From SAR86 cluster bacterium AG-390-O18 (lineage in GTDB: Bacteria; Pseudomonadota; Gammaproteobacteria; Magnimaribacterales; AG-339-G14), in the NCBI GenBank assembly GCA_003279605.1, contig QCHF01000001.1:538075-602074 (forward strand): 64,000 nt of DNA, given 5' to 3'. The position numbers were made by a program, and so were the translations under genes. Below the pieces are notes generated by a model. That model was not told the DNA's origin and did no database searches. It saw only the letters and a program-made list of their open reading frames with translations. Of this stretch, positions 17,145-25,783 are shown one piece after another. Positions within the stretch are counted from its first letter, which is position 1; every line of letters starts with the position of its first letter.

Positions 17145-17963
17145 TTATATTGGAAAAGGAGATTGACCTCCATCTATCCTTATTACTTGGCCGCTGACGT
17201 AAGATGCCTGTGAGGATAACAAAAAAGATACAACCCCCGAAATGTCGTCAGGGGTTGCGGGCTTCAATAATCTTGAATCTGATTCAGAAAATATTTTTTC
17301 CCTATCTTTTTTACTTCTGTCTTTAATTGTTGCAAGAAATCTACCAGTTAGAGTTCCTCCGGGGGCTATAGAATTTACATTTATATTATAGTCTCTCAAA
17401 CTAACCGCAGTAGCTCTCGTAAGCTGTGCGACAGCAGTTTTTGCTATGGAATATGATATTTCAGTGTCTATACCTTGATTAGCATTCATAGAAGAAGTTG
17501 TCACGATTGACCCAAATTTCTGCTTTTTAAGTAGAGGAACAATAGCCTTTACTGAATTAAAACAAGTCAAATAATTTCTATCCATAATAATTTTGTTATC
17601 TTTAATAGAAATATCAAGATTATTATTTTTAGGCTTTTTACCATCAGCCTTTTTAGAGCTGCCTGCTACATCTCCACCAGCATTAAAAACGCACCCATGT
17701 ATTTCTCCAAAATCTTTGAAGATCATTTTAAAAACTTTTTTTGTAGCAGAAAAATCAGTCAAATCACATTTATAAAATTTGTTATAGCTACCAGAAGAAT
17801 TAAGAGAATCTAATAACTCCTTCAACGAAGAAACTTCGCCATACACATTGCATGCGGTATCGCTTAAATCAACTAAGGCGATGTTAAAGCCTTGATTGGA
17901 AAGATAGTAAACATGATTTAAGCCCAGTCCACGGGTGGAGCCAGTAATTAAAATATTTTTCAT
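17145..17963 (-). CDS. short-chain dehydrogenase/reductase
   Basis: A 272-residue SDR with TGSTRGLGLNHVYYL at the cofactor site, VFNAGGDVAG as the NNAG block, TTSSMNANQG with the catalytic Ser, ISYSIAKTAVAQL with Tyr-x3-Lys, and SQASYVSGQVIRIDGG near the end. An insert (AGSSKKADGKKPKNNN) after the NAG motif is longer than usual. It is the first gene of the leftward five-gene unit; the 178 bp upstream to the alpha/beta-hydrolase gene must hold the promoter, but I could not identify convincing -35/-10 elements. Paired with the neighbouring SDR, it probably carries out a second redox step on the same sugar. Confidence 0.82.
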   Translation of the reverse strand: MKNILITGSTRGLGLNHVYYLSNQGFNIALVDLSDTACNVYGEVSSLKELLDSLNSSGSYNKFYKCDLTDFSATKKVFKMIFKDFGEIHGCVFNAGGDVAGSSKKADGKKPKNNNLDISIKDNKIIMDRNYLTCFNSVKAIVPLLKKQKFGSIVTTSSMNANQGIDTEISYSIAKTAVAQLTRATAVSLRDYNINVNSIAPGGTLTGRFLATIKDRSKKDREKIFSESDSRLLKPATPDDISGVVSFLLSSQASYVSGQVIRIDGGQSPFPI

Positions 17964-18141
17964 GATAAAAAAGATACTAAAGTTAAAAAGTTAACGAAAG
18001 TTATACTAGCAAAAGTTTACAGGTTTCTGTACAGCAAGGCATATAATCAAATAAAATAAAGCTTTACAATTTATTTATTTTTATTTTTACCCAATGTAAT
18101 TATTTTATACAAATTTTGAATGAGAGCTCATTTTTAAAGAG

Positions 18142-19146
18142 CTAAATCTTAAAATTACTTAAAATAGCAGGAATTATTTCAGGTAGAAGTTGGTCAGGGA
18201 TCTCGTGACCAACTCCGTCAAGGATTAACTTTTTTGAATTTGGAATGTTGTCGAATAAATATATTCCATGATCAACTGGTATGAGGGGATCTTCAGTGCC
18301 GTGAATAACTAAAGTTGGTTTTTTAATAAATTTTAAACTAGATGCTCTATTTGGGCTGGCTCCAACTGCAGCTATTTGAGCATTTGATGTATTAATTCCT
18401 TGTTCTATCCTAATTTTTATTTCATTAATAAAAAGTTCTTCATCAAATAGAAAACGAGAACCCCTCAATGATCTTTCAGTTACTAACAAGGCTTCCTCTT
18501 CTTTACCATTCAAATTTAAAATAAAGGATTCTCTCATAGACTTCTTGAAGCGGACACTTGGGCCAGATAAACCGGGAGTATCGAACCCTGGGGTTGTAAA
18601 AAAAAGTGTTAATGATTTAACTCTTTCAGGATGCTCTAAGGCCATTACTTGAGCAATCATTCCACCCATAGATGCTCCTATGATATGAGCTTCGCCAATA
18701 CCCATATTATCAAGCAACAAGACTCCATCATTTGCCATATCACTTAAGTTATATTCAGCTGGAGCTGGATTTTCCATATTGAATTTACCCTCTTCATTAA
18801 AAATAAAGCCAAAAATAAATTCAACAAAATATTCTTTTAGAAAACTAGGTAATATCTTTATGAAGCTTATCAATCCAGGTTCTTCTGCAACCCAACTACT
18901 CTTTCCTATATCTCGATTATCAAAAATAATGACATGCAAATCATTATTAACTAGCTCCTGGATATACTTTTCAGACCAAACTTTACTGTTTGAATTTAAT
19001 CCCATGATCATCAAAACTGCAGGATCAGCTGGATTTCCAAAGGAGTTCCACCAAATATCTATACCATTTATTTTTGAAATATTTCCCTCTTCTGATCCAA
19101 GGTTCATGCACACAAGAGTACAAATTAAAATTAGTGATTTCTTCAT
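18142..19146 (-). CDS. secreted alpha/beta-hydrolase
   Basis: A 334-residue alpha/beta-hydrolase with an N-terminal signal (MKKSLILICTLVCMNLG). LICTLVC resembles a lipobox only loosely. The nucleophile elbow GASMGG places Ser159; the acid is likely in HGTEDPLIP and the His in GVGHEIPDQ. IIFDNRDIGKSSW precedes the cap domain. The family includes esterases and hydrolases of small esters and peptides. I chose ATG 19146 because a signal peptide begins exactly there; the in-frame TTG at 19197 would add 17 residues derived from an upstream gene remnant. No pathway link to the neighbours is visible. Confidence 0.78.
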   Translation of the reverse strand: MKKSLILICTLVCMNLGSEEGNISKINGIDIWWNSFGNPADPAVLMIMGLNSNSKVWSEKYIQELVNNDLHVIIFDNRDIGKSSWVAEEPGLISFIKILPSFLKEYFVEFIFGFIFNEEGKFNMENPAPAEYNLSDMANDGVLLLDNMGIGEAHIIGASMGGMIAQVMALEHPERVKSLTLFFTTPGFDTPGLSGPSVRFKKSMRESFILNLNGKEEEALLVTERSLRGSRFLFDEELFINEIKIRIEQGINTSNAQIAAVGASPNRASSLKFIKKPTLVIHGTEDPLIPVDHGIYLFDNIPNSKKLILDGVGHEIPDQLLPEIIPAILSNFKI

Positions 19147-19162
19147 ACTTAATTTATTGCCG

Positions 19163-19243
19163 CTATGAGCCTTTGAACTCTGGATCACGCTTTTCAATAA
19201 AGGATTGCATACCTTCTATTGGGTTGGTTGCTCTATGTCTTGT
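19163..19243 (-). pseudogene. remnant of an enoyl-CoA hydratase gene (C-terminal tail only)
   Basis: Between the class III aminotransferase and the hydrolase genes, the leftward strand encodes TRHRATNPIEGMQSFIEKR then DPEFKGS and a stop (TAG at 19163-19165). The final FIEKRDPEFKG is a hallmark C-terminal end of enoyl-CoA hydratases (crotonase family). The frame is closed by a TAA at 19244-19246, so only about 26 codons survive and no start or body of the gene remains. The fragment ends 16 bp before the start of the hydrolase gene, the spacing of a former operon neighbour. I read it as what is left after a deletion; a chance match is possible but unlikely given the length. Confidence 0.6.
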
Positions 19244-19272
19244 TTAAATTTTAGTTTATTAGAAAAAAAATT

Positions 19273-20640
19273 TTAAATTAACCCGTCTTCTCTTAAATCT
19301 TGAAAAGATTTCTTGAAAGCATCAATTACTTCATCTATGACATCTGGCTTGTGAGCATAAGTTATAAAAGCTAGATGAATTCCAGGAACAATTACATTAT
19401 GACCTAATAAATGTAAGTAAAACTCTTTTTCTATCTTGCTACGACCTATATCTCTTGCTGACTCTATTTTTTCTCCGCTAAATATTAGATGCATCATTGA
19501 ACCTGCATTCATCATTTGAGCAGGAATGTTCATTGAGCTACAGAATTTGTTAATTTCAGTTGAAATTCTATCTCCTTGTTCATGTAAATAAGGGTAAATC
19601 TCTTTCTGATTTTTTTTGAGATGTTTTAAAATTGCAATGCCTGAAACCATTGTTAAAGGGTGTCCATTAAAGGTTCCACCAGCAAAAATCGGTGGAGTAT
19701 TATCGGAACCTGAAAAAGCGTTCATAACTCTCTTTGATCCAGCAACAACCCCGATTGGCATTCCCCCGCCTACAGCTTTTCCGTAAGTAACAACATCAGG
19801 GAAGATGTTGTAATACTCTTGGCAACCGCCGTACTCTATTCTAAAGCCAGTGATGACCTCATCAAACATCAAAAGAACGCCACACTCAGTACATACTTCT
19901 CGCAAACCTTTTAAAAATTCCTGATTATCAAGTCTAGGGTTAGAGCTTTGTACAGGCTCTATAACTACCATAGCTAAATCATCCTTATATTGTTTAATCA
20001 AATCATAAGCATTACTATCTCGATTTGGCAACATCATCATCAAATCTCTAGAAATTTCTTCGGGAATCCCTGCGCCTAAAGTAGAGCTTGTGGGAGTTGA
20101 ACGATCGCTTTTATGATCAGCCTTTACTAAAGCATAATCATGTATTCCGTGATAAGAACCATCAAACATAGCTATCACCCTTTTACCTGAAACAGCTCTT
20201 GCAGCCCTAAAGGCAAACATAGTTGCTTCACTTCCAGAATTACAAAACATCACTTCATCAACAGCTGGAGAAGAATCTTTAATTAACTCTGCGAGATGCG
20301 CTTGTTCTGCTCCTGGAATTCCAAAATGCCAACCTTTTTTTATTTGCGAAGAAAGTGCTTTTTCTACTGGCTTAGGTCTATTACCTACTACATTGGGTCC
20401 AAAACCACATGTTAGATCGATATATTGATTTCCATCTAAATCAGTAAGGTAAGGCCCTTCAGCAGAGTCGATATAAATTTGATGAGGCATGTCCACTGTC
20501 TGTACTACCTCCATTGCTAGAGAAGGATGTCCTCGTCGAGCAGCTTCTTCGGATTTAGGCGTCCTATTTAAAAGCTTTTTTCTTACGGCTTGAGAATTTT
20601 TACCCATCTCATGGTCTATTGTTTTAGCAGACTGCTCCAT
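19273..20640 (-). CDS. class III aminotransferase, glutamate-1-semialdehyde aminomutase-like
   Basis: A 455-residue PLP enzyme of aminotransferase class III. Features: the substrate loop LTCGFGPNVVGNRPKPV, NSGSEATMFAFRAARA (phosphate binding, 135-150), the ring Asp in LLMFDEVITGFRIEYGG (Asp260), the Schiff-base Lys288 in VTYGKAVGGGMPIGV and a final GTFNGHPLT. The pattern resembles HemL and the many aminomutase-like relatives, but the N-terminal 45 residues and several substrings differ from housekeeping HemL, so a different amino donor or substrate is possible. AAAAGGGG precedes the ATG. It is transcribed leftward, with only the enoyl-CoA hydratase remnant between it and the hydrolase. Confidence 0.8.
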   Translation of the reverse strand: MEQSAKTIDHEMGKNSQAVRKKLLNRTPKSEEAARRGHPSLAMEVVQTVDMPHQIYIDSAEGPYLTDLDGNQYIDLTCGFGPNVVGNRPKPVEKALSSQIKKGWHFGIPGAEQAHLAELIKDSSPAVDEVMFCNSGSEATMFAFRAARAVSGKRVIAMFDGSYHGIHDYALVKADHKSDRSTPTSSTLGAGIPEEISRDLMMMLPNRDSNAYDLIKQYKDDLAMVVIEPVQSSNPRLDNQEFLKGLREVCTECGVLLMFDEVITGFRIEYGGCQEYYNIFPDVVTYGKAVGGGMPIGVVAGSKRVMNAFSGSDNTPPIFAGGTFNGHPLTMVSGIAILKHLKKNQKEIYPYLHEQGDRISTEINKFCSSMNIPAQMMNAGSMMHLIFSGEKIESARDIGRSKIEKEFYLHLLGHNVIVPGIHLAFITYAHKPDVIDEVIDAFKKSFQDLREDGLI

Positions 20641-20715
20641 TTTTTTCCCCTTTTAAAATAAAAATTTATTAAATCTTATCTAATTTCTCTCAATTTATTT
20701 TATTATTTTCTTTTT

Positions 20716-21159
20716 TTACAGAGATTGTCTCATCTCTTCTCCAATTTTTAAGAAACCATATTTCTCATAAAAAGGTTGGTTGTGTTTGGTAGATTCAAGT
20801 AGATAAAGACCAAATTCTTTGCAGCCCCTATTCTTAGCCAATCTAAGAGTTTCTTCAATTAAAAGTCCTCCAACATTCTTTCCTCTAGCATCTTGATCAA
20901 CAACCAATTCCTCTAACTGACAGTACTCTCCGTTGTATCTCAACGCAAGATTGAAAGAAATGGATGCCATACCAAGAATTTTTCCATCTTCTTCTGCAAC
21001 CACTAAACTTCCTCTCTCATTAGATATCAAATTATTGAAAATATCTAAATCAAAAATTTCATTTGTATCTGATGTAGCTTCAGCCAAAACATTAAGAAGT
21101 TCTGAGCATCTTAGCTGATCTTCTGATTTAGCAAATCTTATATTTACGCTCATGCTCAT
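20716..21159 (-). CDS. GNAT-family N-acetyltransferase
   Basis: A 147-residue acyl-CoA-dependent acetyltransferase. The GNAT core is seen in GSLVVAEEDGKILGMASI, LEELVVDQDARGKNVGGLLIEE (motif A with the R/Q-x-x-G-x-G/A-like RGKNVGG) and a C-terminal YEKYGFLKIGEEM. The start at ATG 21159 overlaps the guaA stop in an ATGA junction, so it is translated with guaA; GTG 21165 and ATG 21153 are other options in frame. The substrate is unknown; small-molecule or protein N-acetylation are both possible. Confidence 0.78.
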   Translation of the reverse strand: MSMSVNIRFAKSEDQLRCSELLNVLAEATSDTNEIFDLDIFNNLISNERGSLVVAEEDGKILGMASISFNLALRYNGEYCQLEELVVDQDARGKNVGGLLIEETLRLAKNRGCKEFGLYLLESTKHNQPFYEKYGFLKIGEEMRQSL

Positions 21160-22709
21160 TCCCACTCGATAGTGGCTGGTGGTTTACTAGAAATATCATA
21201 AACAACTCTAGAAACCTTTGGAATTTCATTGATTATCCTGTCGGAGACTTTATTCAGTAAATTATGATTTAATTGGGAAGCTTTTGCCGTCATAAAATCA
21301 ATGGTCTCAGCTGCTCTCAAAGCAATCACATATTCATAACGCCTAGCATCCCCTACTACACCGACACTTTTAATTGGTAAAAATACTGTAAATGCTTGGC
21401 TGACTTTATTATAAAGATTAGCTGCCACGAGCTCTTCCATAAAAATGTAGTCTGCGTCTCTTAAGATATCTAATTTTTCTTTGGTAATTTCTCCGATTGT
21501 TCTTACTGCTAAGCCTGGACCTGGAAAAGGATGTCTACCTATCAAAGACTTCGGCAAGCCTAATGAAAGACCTATTTTTCTTACCTCGTCTTTGAATAAA
21601 GAATTTAGAGGCTCTACCAAAGGTAATTTTAAATAGGATGGTAAACCGCCAACATTATGGTGAGATTTAATCACATGCGCCTTTCCACCTTTGATGCCAG
21701 AAGATTCAATTACATCGGGATAGATAGTGCCTTGCGCTAGAAATGAGATATCCTTAATTTTTTTTGCTTCCTTCAAAAAGACGTCAATAAAATTTTTCCC
21801 TATTACCTTTCTCTTTTCTTCGGGATCTTCTTTACCTTTTAAATTTTTAAGGAAAAATTTTTCAGAATCGACAAAATGAATATCTACTCTTAAAGCCTTT
21901 TTTAAATCTCTAAGAACTTGTTTGGCTTCGTCTTTTCTTAATAAACCATTATCAACAAAAATACATTCCAATTGCTTGCCTATTGCCTTTGATAAAAGTG
22001 CAGCAACCACGGAAGAATCAACTCCGCCAGATATACCCAATAATACTTTTTTCTTGCCTACCTGTTTTTTTATATCGTCAACAAGTTTATCGACTATATT
22101 TTTTGGCTTCCATTTTGCCTGACAGCCGCATATTTCTCTGACAAAAGTTTTTAAAATTTGAGCGCCCTTCTCGGTATGTGTTACCTCTGGATGAAACTGT
22201 AAGCCATATTTTTTAATTGAATTGTTTTCAAAAGCTGCAATTGGACTATTTTTAGAGGAAGCAATTTTTTTAAAACCCTTAGGTAACTTAGTTATTTTAT
22301 CGCCATGGCTCATCCAAACATTAAGTGTAGAGATTTTGATATCTTGAAATAACTTACCTTTGTTTAATTTAATTTCAGCATGACCAAATTCTCTTTTCCT
22401 TGAGGTATTTACTAATCCACTAAAGTGTTTTGACATGAGTTGCATGCCATAACAAATTCCTAAAACGGGTATTTCACTTTCTAAAATTTTAGGATCAACT
22501 TTAAGGGTATTTTTTGCATTCACCGACTCTGGACCTCCAGAGATAATAATACCTTTTGGATTAGCTTTAAGAATATTTCTATAAGAGGTATTGCAAGACA
22601 GAATTTCGGAATAAACACCAAGTTCTCTGATACGCCTAGCAATCAATTGAGTGTATTGCGAACCAAAATCCAGAATAATTATTTTTTCTGAATCAATAGC
22701 GGTATTCAC
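21156..22709 (-). CDS. guaA: GMP synthase (glutamine-hydrolysing)
   Basis: A 517-residue two-part enzyme converting XMP, glutamine and ATP to GMP in the cytosol. The class I glutaminase domain (about 1-195) has GICYGMQLM with the nucleophile Cys and QFHPEVTHTEKG with His and Glu. The ATP-pyrophosphatase domain opens with GISGGVDSSVVAALLSKA. The dimerisation domain ends in the invariant PPATIEWE. Length and order are standard. It follows guaB with a 2 bp gap, the common gammaproteobacterial guaBA order, and overlaps the next GNAT gene. Confidence 0.97.
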   Translation of the reverse strand: MNTAIDSEKIIILDFGSQYTQLIARRIRELGVYSEILSCNTSYRNILKANPKGIIISGGPESVNAKNTLKVDPKILESEIPVLGICYGMQLMSKHFSGLVNTSRKREFGHAEIKLNKGKLFQDIKISTLNVWMSHGDKITKLPKGFKKIASSKNSPIAAFENNSIKKYGLQFHPEVTHTEKGAQILKTFVREICGCQAKWKPKNIVDKLVDDIKKQVGKKKVLLGISGGVDSSVVAALLSKAIGKQLECIFVDNGLLRKDEAKQVLRDLKKALRVDIHFVDSEKFFLKNLKGKEDPEEKRKVIGKNFIDVFLKEAKKIKDISFLAQGTIYPDVIESSGIKGGKAHVIKSHHNVGGLPSYLKLPLVEPLNSLFKDEVRKIGLSLGLPKSLIGRHPFPGPGLAVRTIGEITKEKLDILRDADYIFMEELVAANLYNKVSQAFTVFLPIKSVGVVGDARRYEYVIALRAAETIDFMTAKASQLNHNLLNKVSDRIINEIPKVSRVVYDISSKPPATIEWE

Positions 22710-22711
22710 TT

Positions 22712-24181
22712 TTAACTTATTCTGTAATTTGGTGCTTCTTTTGTGACGCTCACGTCATGAACATGACTTTCATTAATTCCTGCCGATGTAATCTGTACAA
22801 ATTTTGTTTTGGTTCTCATTTCTTTTATATCTTTGCTTCCCGTATAACCCATGCTTTGTCTTAAACCGCCGAGCATTTGATGAATAGTAGTTTCTACCCA
22901 ACCTTTATAAGGGACTCTACCTTCAATTCCTTCCGGTACCAGTTTGTCAGAACTCGAAACATCGTCTTGAAAATATCGATCTCCAGAATTTGTTTCTCCA
23001 GACATAGCGCCCACTGAGCCCATGCCTCTATAAGATTTATAACTTCTCCCTTGAAAAAGTTCTACCTGACCCGGGGCTTCTTCTGTTCCGGCAAGAATAC
23101 TTCCAAGCATAACGGTACTGGCTCCAGCAGCTATGGCTTTTGCAATATCACCAGAGAATCTAATCCCACCATCAGCAATAACTGGAATATTCTTCTTGCC
23201 AATGGCTTTGACTACATTTGCAATAGCAGAAATTTGAGGTACACCAACGCCGGTTACTATTCTGGTCGTGCAAATCGATCCAGGTCCTATTCCGACTTTA
23301 ATTGCGTCAGCCCCAGCTTTTATTAAGTCTAAAGCACCATCGCCCGTTGCAACATTTCCTCCAATAACTTGAATACCTTTTTTTAGCTTCTTAATTCTTC
23401 GAACTCGATCAATAATGCCTTTGGAATGACCATGAGCACTATCAACGACAAGGACGTCAACGCCTGCGTCAACAAGAGCGTCCACTCGCTCATCGGTTTC
23501 TTCACCATTGCCAACGGCAGCTCCTACGAGAAGCCTGCCTTCGGTATCTTTTGAGGCCAAAGGAAAATCCTTATTTTTATTGATGTCTTTTAAAGTTACG
23601 AGACCTTTCAAGGCGAAACTTTTATCAACCAATAAGATTTTTTCTATTCTGTTTTTATAAAGAAGGTTCTTAATGATATCTAACTTTGCGTCTTCCTCTG
23701 CAGTGACCAAACGTTTTTTTGGCGTCATGATGGATTCTACTGGAGCAGATAAATCAGAGACATTGCGAAAATCTCTGGAAGTCACAATGCCAACTAGATC
23801 GCCATCATTTACAACAGGCATGCCTGAAATATTCAAGTCTTGCGTAAGTTTGATTAATTCTCCAACACTTTTTTTAGAAGAAATGGTAATTGGGTCTCTT
23901 ACGACCCCACTTTCAAATTTTTTAACTAAAGAAACTTCTTTCGCTTGATCTGCAATCGAAATATTTTTATGAATAATTCCAATTCCACCCAATTCGGCTA
24001 AGGCGATAGACATTCTGCTTTCAGTTACCGTATCCATTGCAGCAGATACTATTGGAATTTTTAAATTAACCTGTTTGGTTAATTTTGTGCTTAAATCGGT
24101 TTCTTGAGGAAGGACACTAGAATATTGCGGTACCAAGAGTACATCGTCGAAGGTCAAAGCTTGCTTTTCAATACGCAACAT
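22712..24181 (-). CDS. guaB: IMP dehydrogenase
   Basis: A 489-residue NAD-dependent enzyme converting IMP to XMP, the committed step to GMP. The start [19 protein letters not shown] is the usual IMPDH N-terminus and is placed at ATG 24181; an in-frame upstream TTG would add only an unconserved leader. Two CBS domains lie at about 90-205, the catalytic Cys is in [15 protein letters not shown], and the flap RYFQDD and [12 protein letters not shown] are present. guaA follows immediately. Only 47 bp separate its start from the divergent MFS gene, so the two promoters must be packed into that gap. Confidence 0.97.
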   Translation of the reverse strand: MLRIEKQALTFDDVLLVPQYSSVLPQETDLSTKLTKQVNLKIPIVSAAMDTVTESRMSIALAELGGIGIIHKNISIADQAKEVSLVKKFESGVVRDPITISSKKSVGELIKLTQDLNISGMPVVNDGDLVGIVTSRDFRNVSDLSAPVESIMTPKKRLVTAEEDAKLDIIKNLLYKNRIEKILLVDKSFALKGLVTLKDINKNKDFPLASKDTEGRLLVGAAVGNGEETDERVDALVDAGVDVLVVDSAHGHSKGIIDRVRRIKKLKKGIQVIGGNVATGDGALDLIKAGADAIKVGIGPGSICTTRIVTGVGVPQISAIANVVKAIGKKNIPVIADGGIRFSGDIAKAIAAGASTVMLGSILAGTEEAPGQVELFQGRSYKSYRGMGSVGAMSGETNSGDRYFQDDVSSSDKLVPEGIEGRVPYKGWVETTIHQMLGGLRQSMGYTGSKDIKEMRTKTKFVQITSAGINESHVHDVSVTKEAPNYRIS

Positions 24182-24228
24182 TTTCAAATTATACAGAAAG
24201 AAAACAAAAAGCATAGTTACGGAAAAAA

Positions 24229-25452
24229 ATGAAATTCAAAGGCTGGCAAATGGTTTATACCGGAATGATGATGGAATTCTCCGTCGTGGGTTTTATTTTT
24301 TACTGTTTTCCTTTGATGTTTTCTGCTTTGGAAAGAGATTTAGGCGCTACACAATCTCAACTTTCAGGAGCCCTATCTCTTTGGTTTATAAGTTCTGCTG
24401 TTGCTTCAATATTTCTAGGCAGGTTACTGGATAAATTTTCCATAAAGAAAATAATGATGATTGGAGGGGTTATTTTCAGTCTAGGTTTATTTTCAATTTC
24501 TTTCGTTCAAAGCAGCTTTAGCCTTCTTTTAATTTATGCCACATTGCTTGCGATTGGTGGGCCTGCTTTAGGAAATCTTTCTGTCACTAAATTAGTTGCC
24601 AATTGGTTTGAAAGTAATGCGGGCATGGCCTTGGGAATAGCTGCCATTGGCATATCATTTTCTGGTGTAGTCTTGCCCATTTTAGTTGATCCGCTTATTG
24701 AAATGATAGGTTGGCGAAACGTCTATATGGTTTTTGGCTTGATTGTGATTTTTTTATTGATTCCTACCGTCAGATATTTTGTTATCGATACTCCTGAAGA
24801 GATTGGTCAACACAAAGATAATCTTCCAGACCAACCTACCCCTGATAATTCTCAAGATTTAATGGAAATCAAAGATTTTTTTAAAAATAGAACTTTTTGG
24901 ATTATTTCTCTTGCTTTTGCTTTTCAGTTTTTAGCAATGGGAGGAGTATTACTGCACTTGCCTTTGCATTCCGAAAATCAAGGTTTTCTAGAGACTTGGA
25001 CCATTTTAGGTTTTCCTATAAAACAGACTGTCTTCGCTTATTCTTTTGCAGCTTTGGGTGGTGTGGTTGGCAAAGTTTTCTTTGGTTACTTAATGGATAG
25101 ATTAAGTCCAAATATTCCTGTGATGATTATGATGGCAATGCAATCAATTGGAATCTTTGGTTTGACCTTAATAGACAATTATCTTTTCTTTACAATGTTC
25201 TGTTTTGTTTTTGGCTTAGGATTTGGAGGTGCAATGGTTCTTATGAGTGCCTGCTTCTTAAAAGCCTTTGGTTCACAAAATCTTGGTTCTGTTAGAGGTG
25301 TATCAGCAATGTTAATTGTACCTGTTCAACCAGTTGGTATGGTCTTAGTTGGCACAGCTTTTGATCTAAATCTTTATCTTGAGTCTTTCTTGTTGATGGC
25401 AGCAATTACACTAATTGGTTTTGCGATTGGTTCTAGAATAATTATTCGCTAA
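24229..25452 (+). CDS. major facilitator superfamily transporter
   Basis: A 407-residue inner-membrane carrier with about twelve hydrophobic helices in two halves joined by a hydrophilic loop ([20 protein letters not shown], about 185-205). The MFS motif A is seen as [16 protein letters not shown] in the first half and [15 protein letters not shown] in the second. The layout resembles oxalate/formate antiporter-like and monocarboxylate MFS members, so a small carboxylate is a fair guess, but the substrate is not determined. GGAAAA precedes ATG weakly. Its last 11 bp overlap the 3' end of the convergent phhB gene. Confidence 0.85.
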   Translation: MKFKGWQMVYTGMMMEFSVVGFIFYCFPLMFSALERDLGATQSQLSGALSLWFISSAVASIFLGRLLDKFSIKKIMMIGGVIFSLGLFSISFVQSSFSLLLIYATLLAIGGPALGNLSVTKLVANWFESNAGMALGIAAIGISFSGVVLPILVDPLIEMIGWRNVYMVFGLIVIFLLIPTVRYFVIDTPEEIGQHKDNLPDQPTPDNSQDLMEIKDFFKNRTFWIISLAFAFQFLAMGGVLLHLPLHSENQGFLETWTILGFPIKQTVFAYSFAALGGVVGKVFFGYLMDRLSPNIPVMIMMAMQSIGIFGLTLIDNYLFFTMFCFVFGLGFGGAMVLMSACFLKAFGSQNLGSVRGVSAMLIVPVQPVGMVLVGTAFDLNLYLESFLLMAAITLIGFAIGSRIIIR

Positions 25453-25783
25453 ACAAAGCATCTGTTTTAGCGGCAGCTATAAAATCATTTTTATGCAAAC
25501 CTTTAATTTTATGGGACCACCATTTAATAGTGACTTTTCCCCATTCCAAAACTATTTCAGGATGATGATCTTCTTGTTCTGCGAGATTGGCTATTTTGTT
25601 TACAAAATCTAAACCCGATAAATAATCTTTGAAGGCAAAAGCACAAGTAAGTTGTTCTATACCATCCGCTTCAACTACATCCCAACCAGGAATTTGTGGC
25701 ATTAATGTTTTTCTCTCTTCAGGAGTCACTAGGGGAGCATCTTCTTTGCAAGCTTCACATTTTCCCTCAAGAAGTTTTTCCAT
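25442..25783 (-). CDS. phhB: pterin-4a-carbinolamine dehydratase
   Basis: A 113-residue protein with the family motif EQEDHHPEIVLEWGKVTIKW and an N-terminal CEACKEDAPLVTPEE segment. PhhB dehydrates 4a-hydroxytetrahydropterin made by phenylalanine hydroxylase so that the cofactor can be recycled. No phhA gene is within the window, so the protein may serve a hydroxylase elsewhere or act in pterin metabolism more broadly. Its start abuts the fumC stop by one base, suggesting co-transcription. Its 3' end overlaps the MFS gene by 11 bp. Confidence 0.92.
   Translation of the reverse strand: MEKLLEGKCEACKEDAPLVTPEERKTLMPQIPGWDVVEADGIEQLTCAFAFKDYLSGLDFVNKIANLAEQEDHHPEIVLEWGKVTIKWWSHKIKGLHKNDFIAAAKTDALFSE

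Noticed and set aside
18121-18141. Short inverted repeat AGCTC/GAGCT after the hydrolase gene, as a terminator
   Set aside because: Five base pairs with no T run on the leftward strand, so it is too weak to call.
17964-18141. TGTACA-type palindrome upstream of the SDR gene, as a LexA or other operator
   Set aside because: Spacing does not fit a LexA box and no partner site is seen; AT-rich background makes chance palindromes common.
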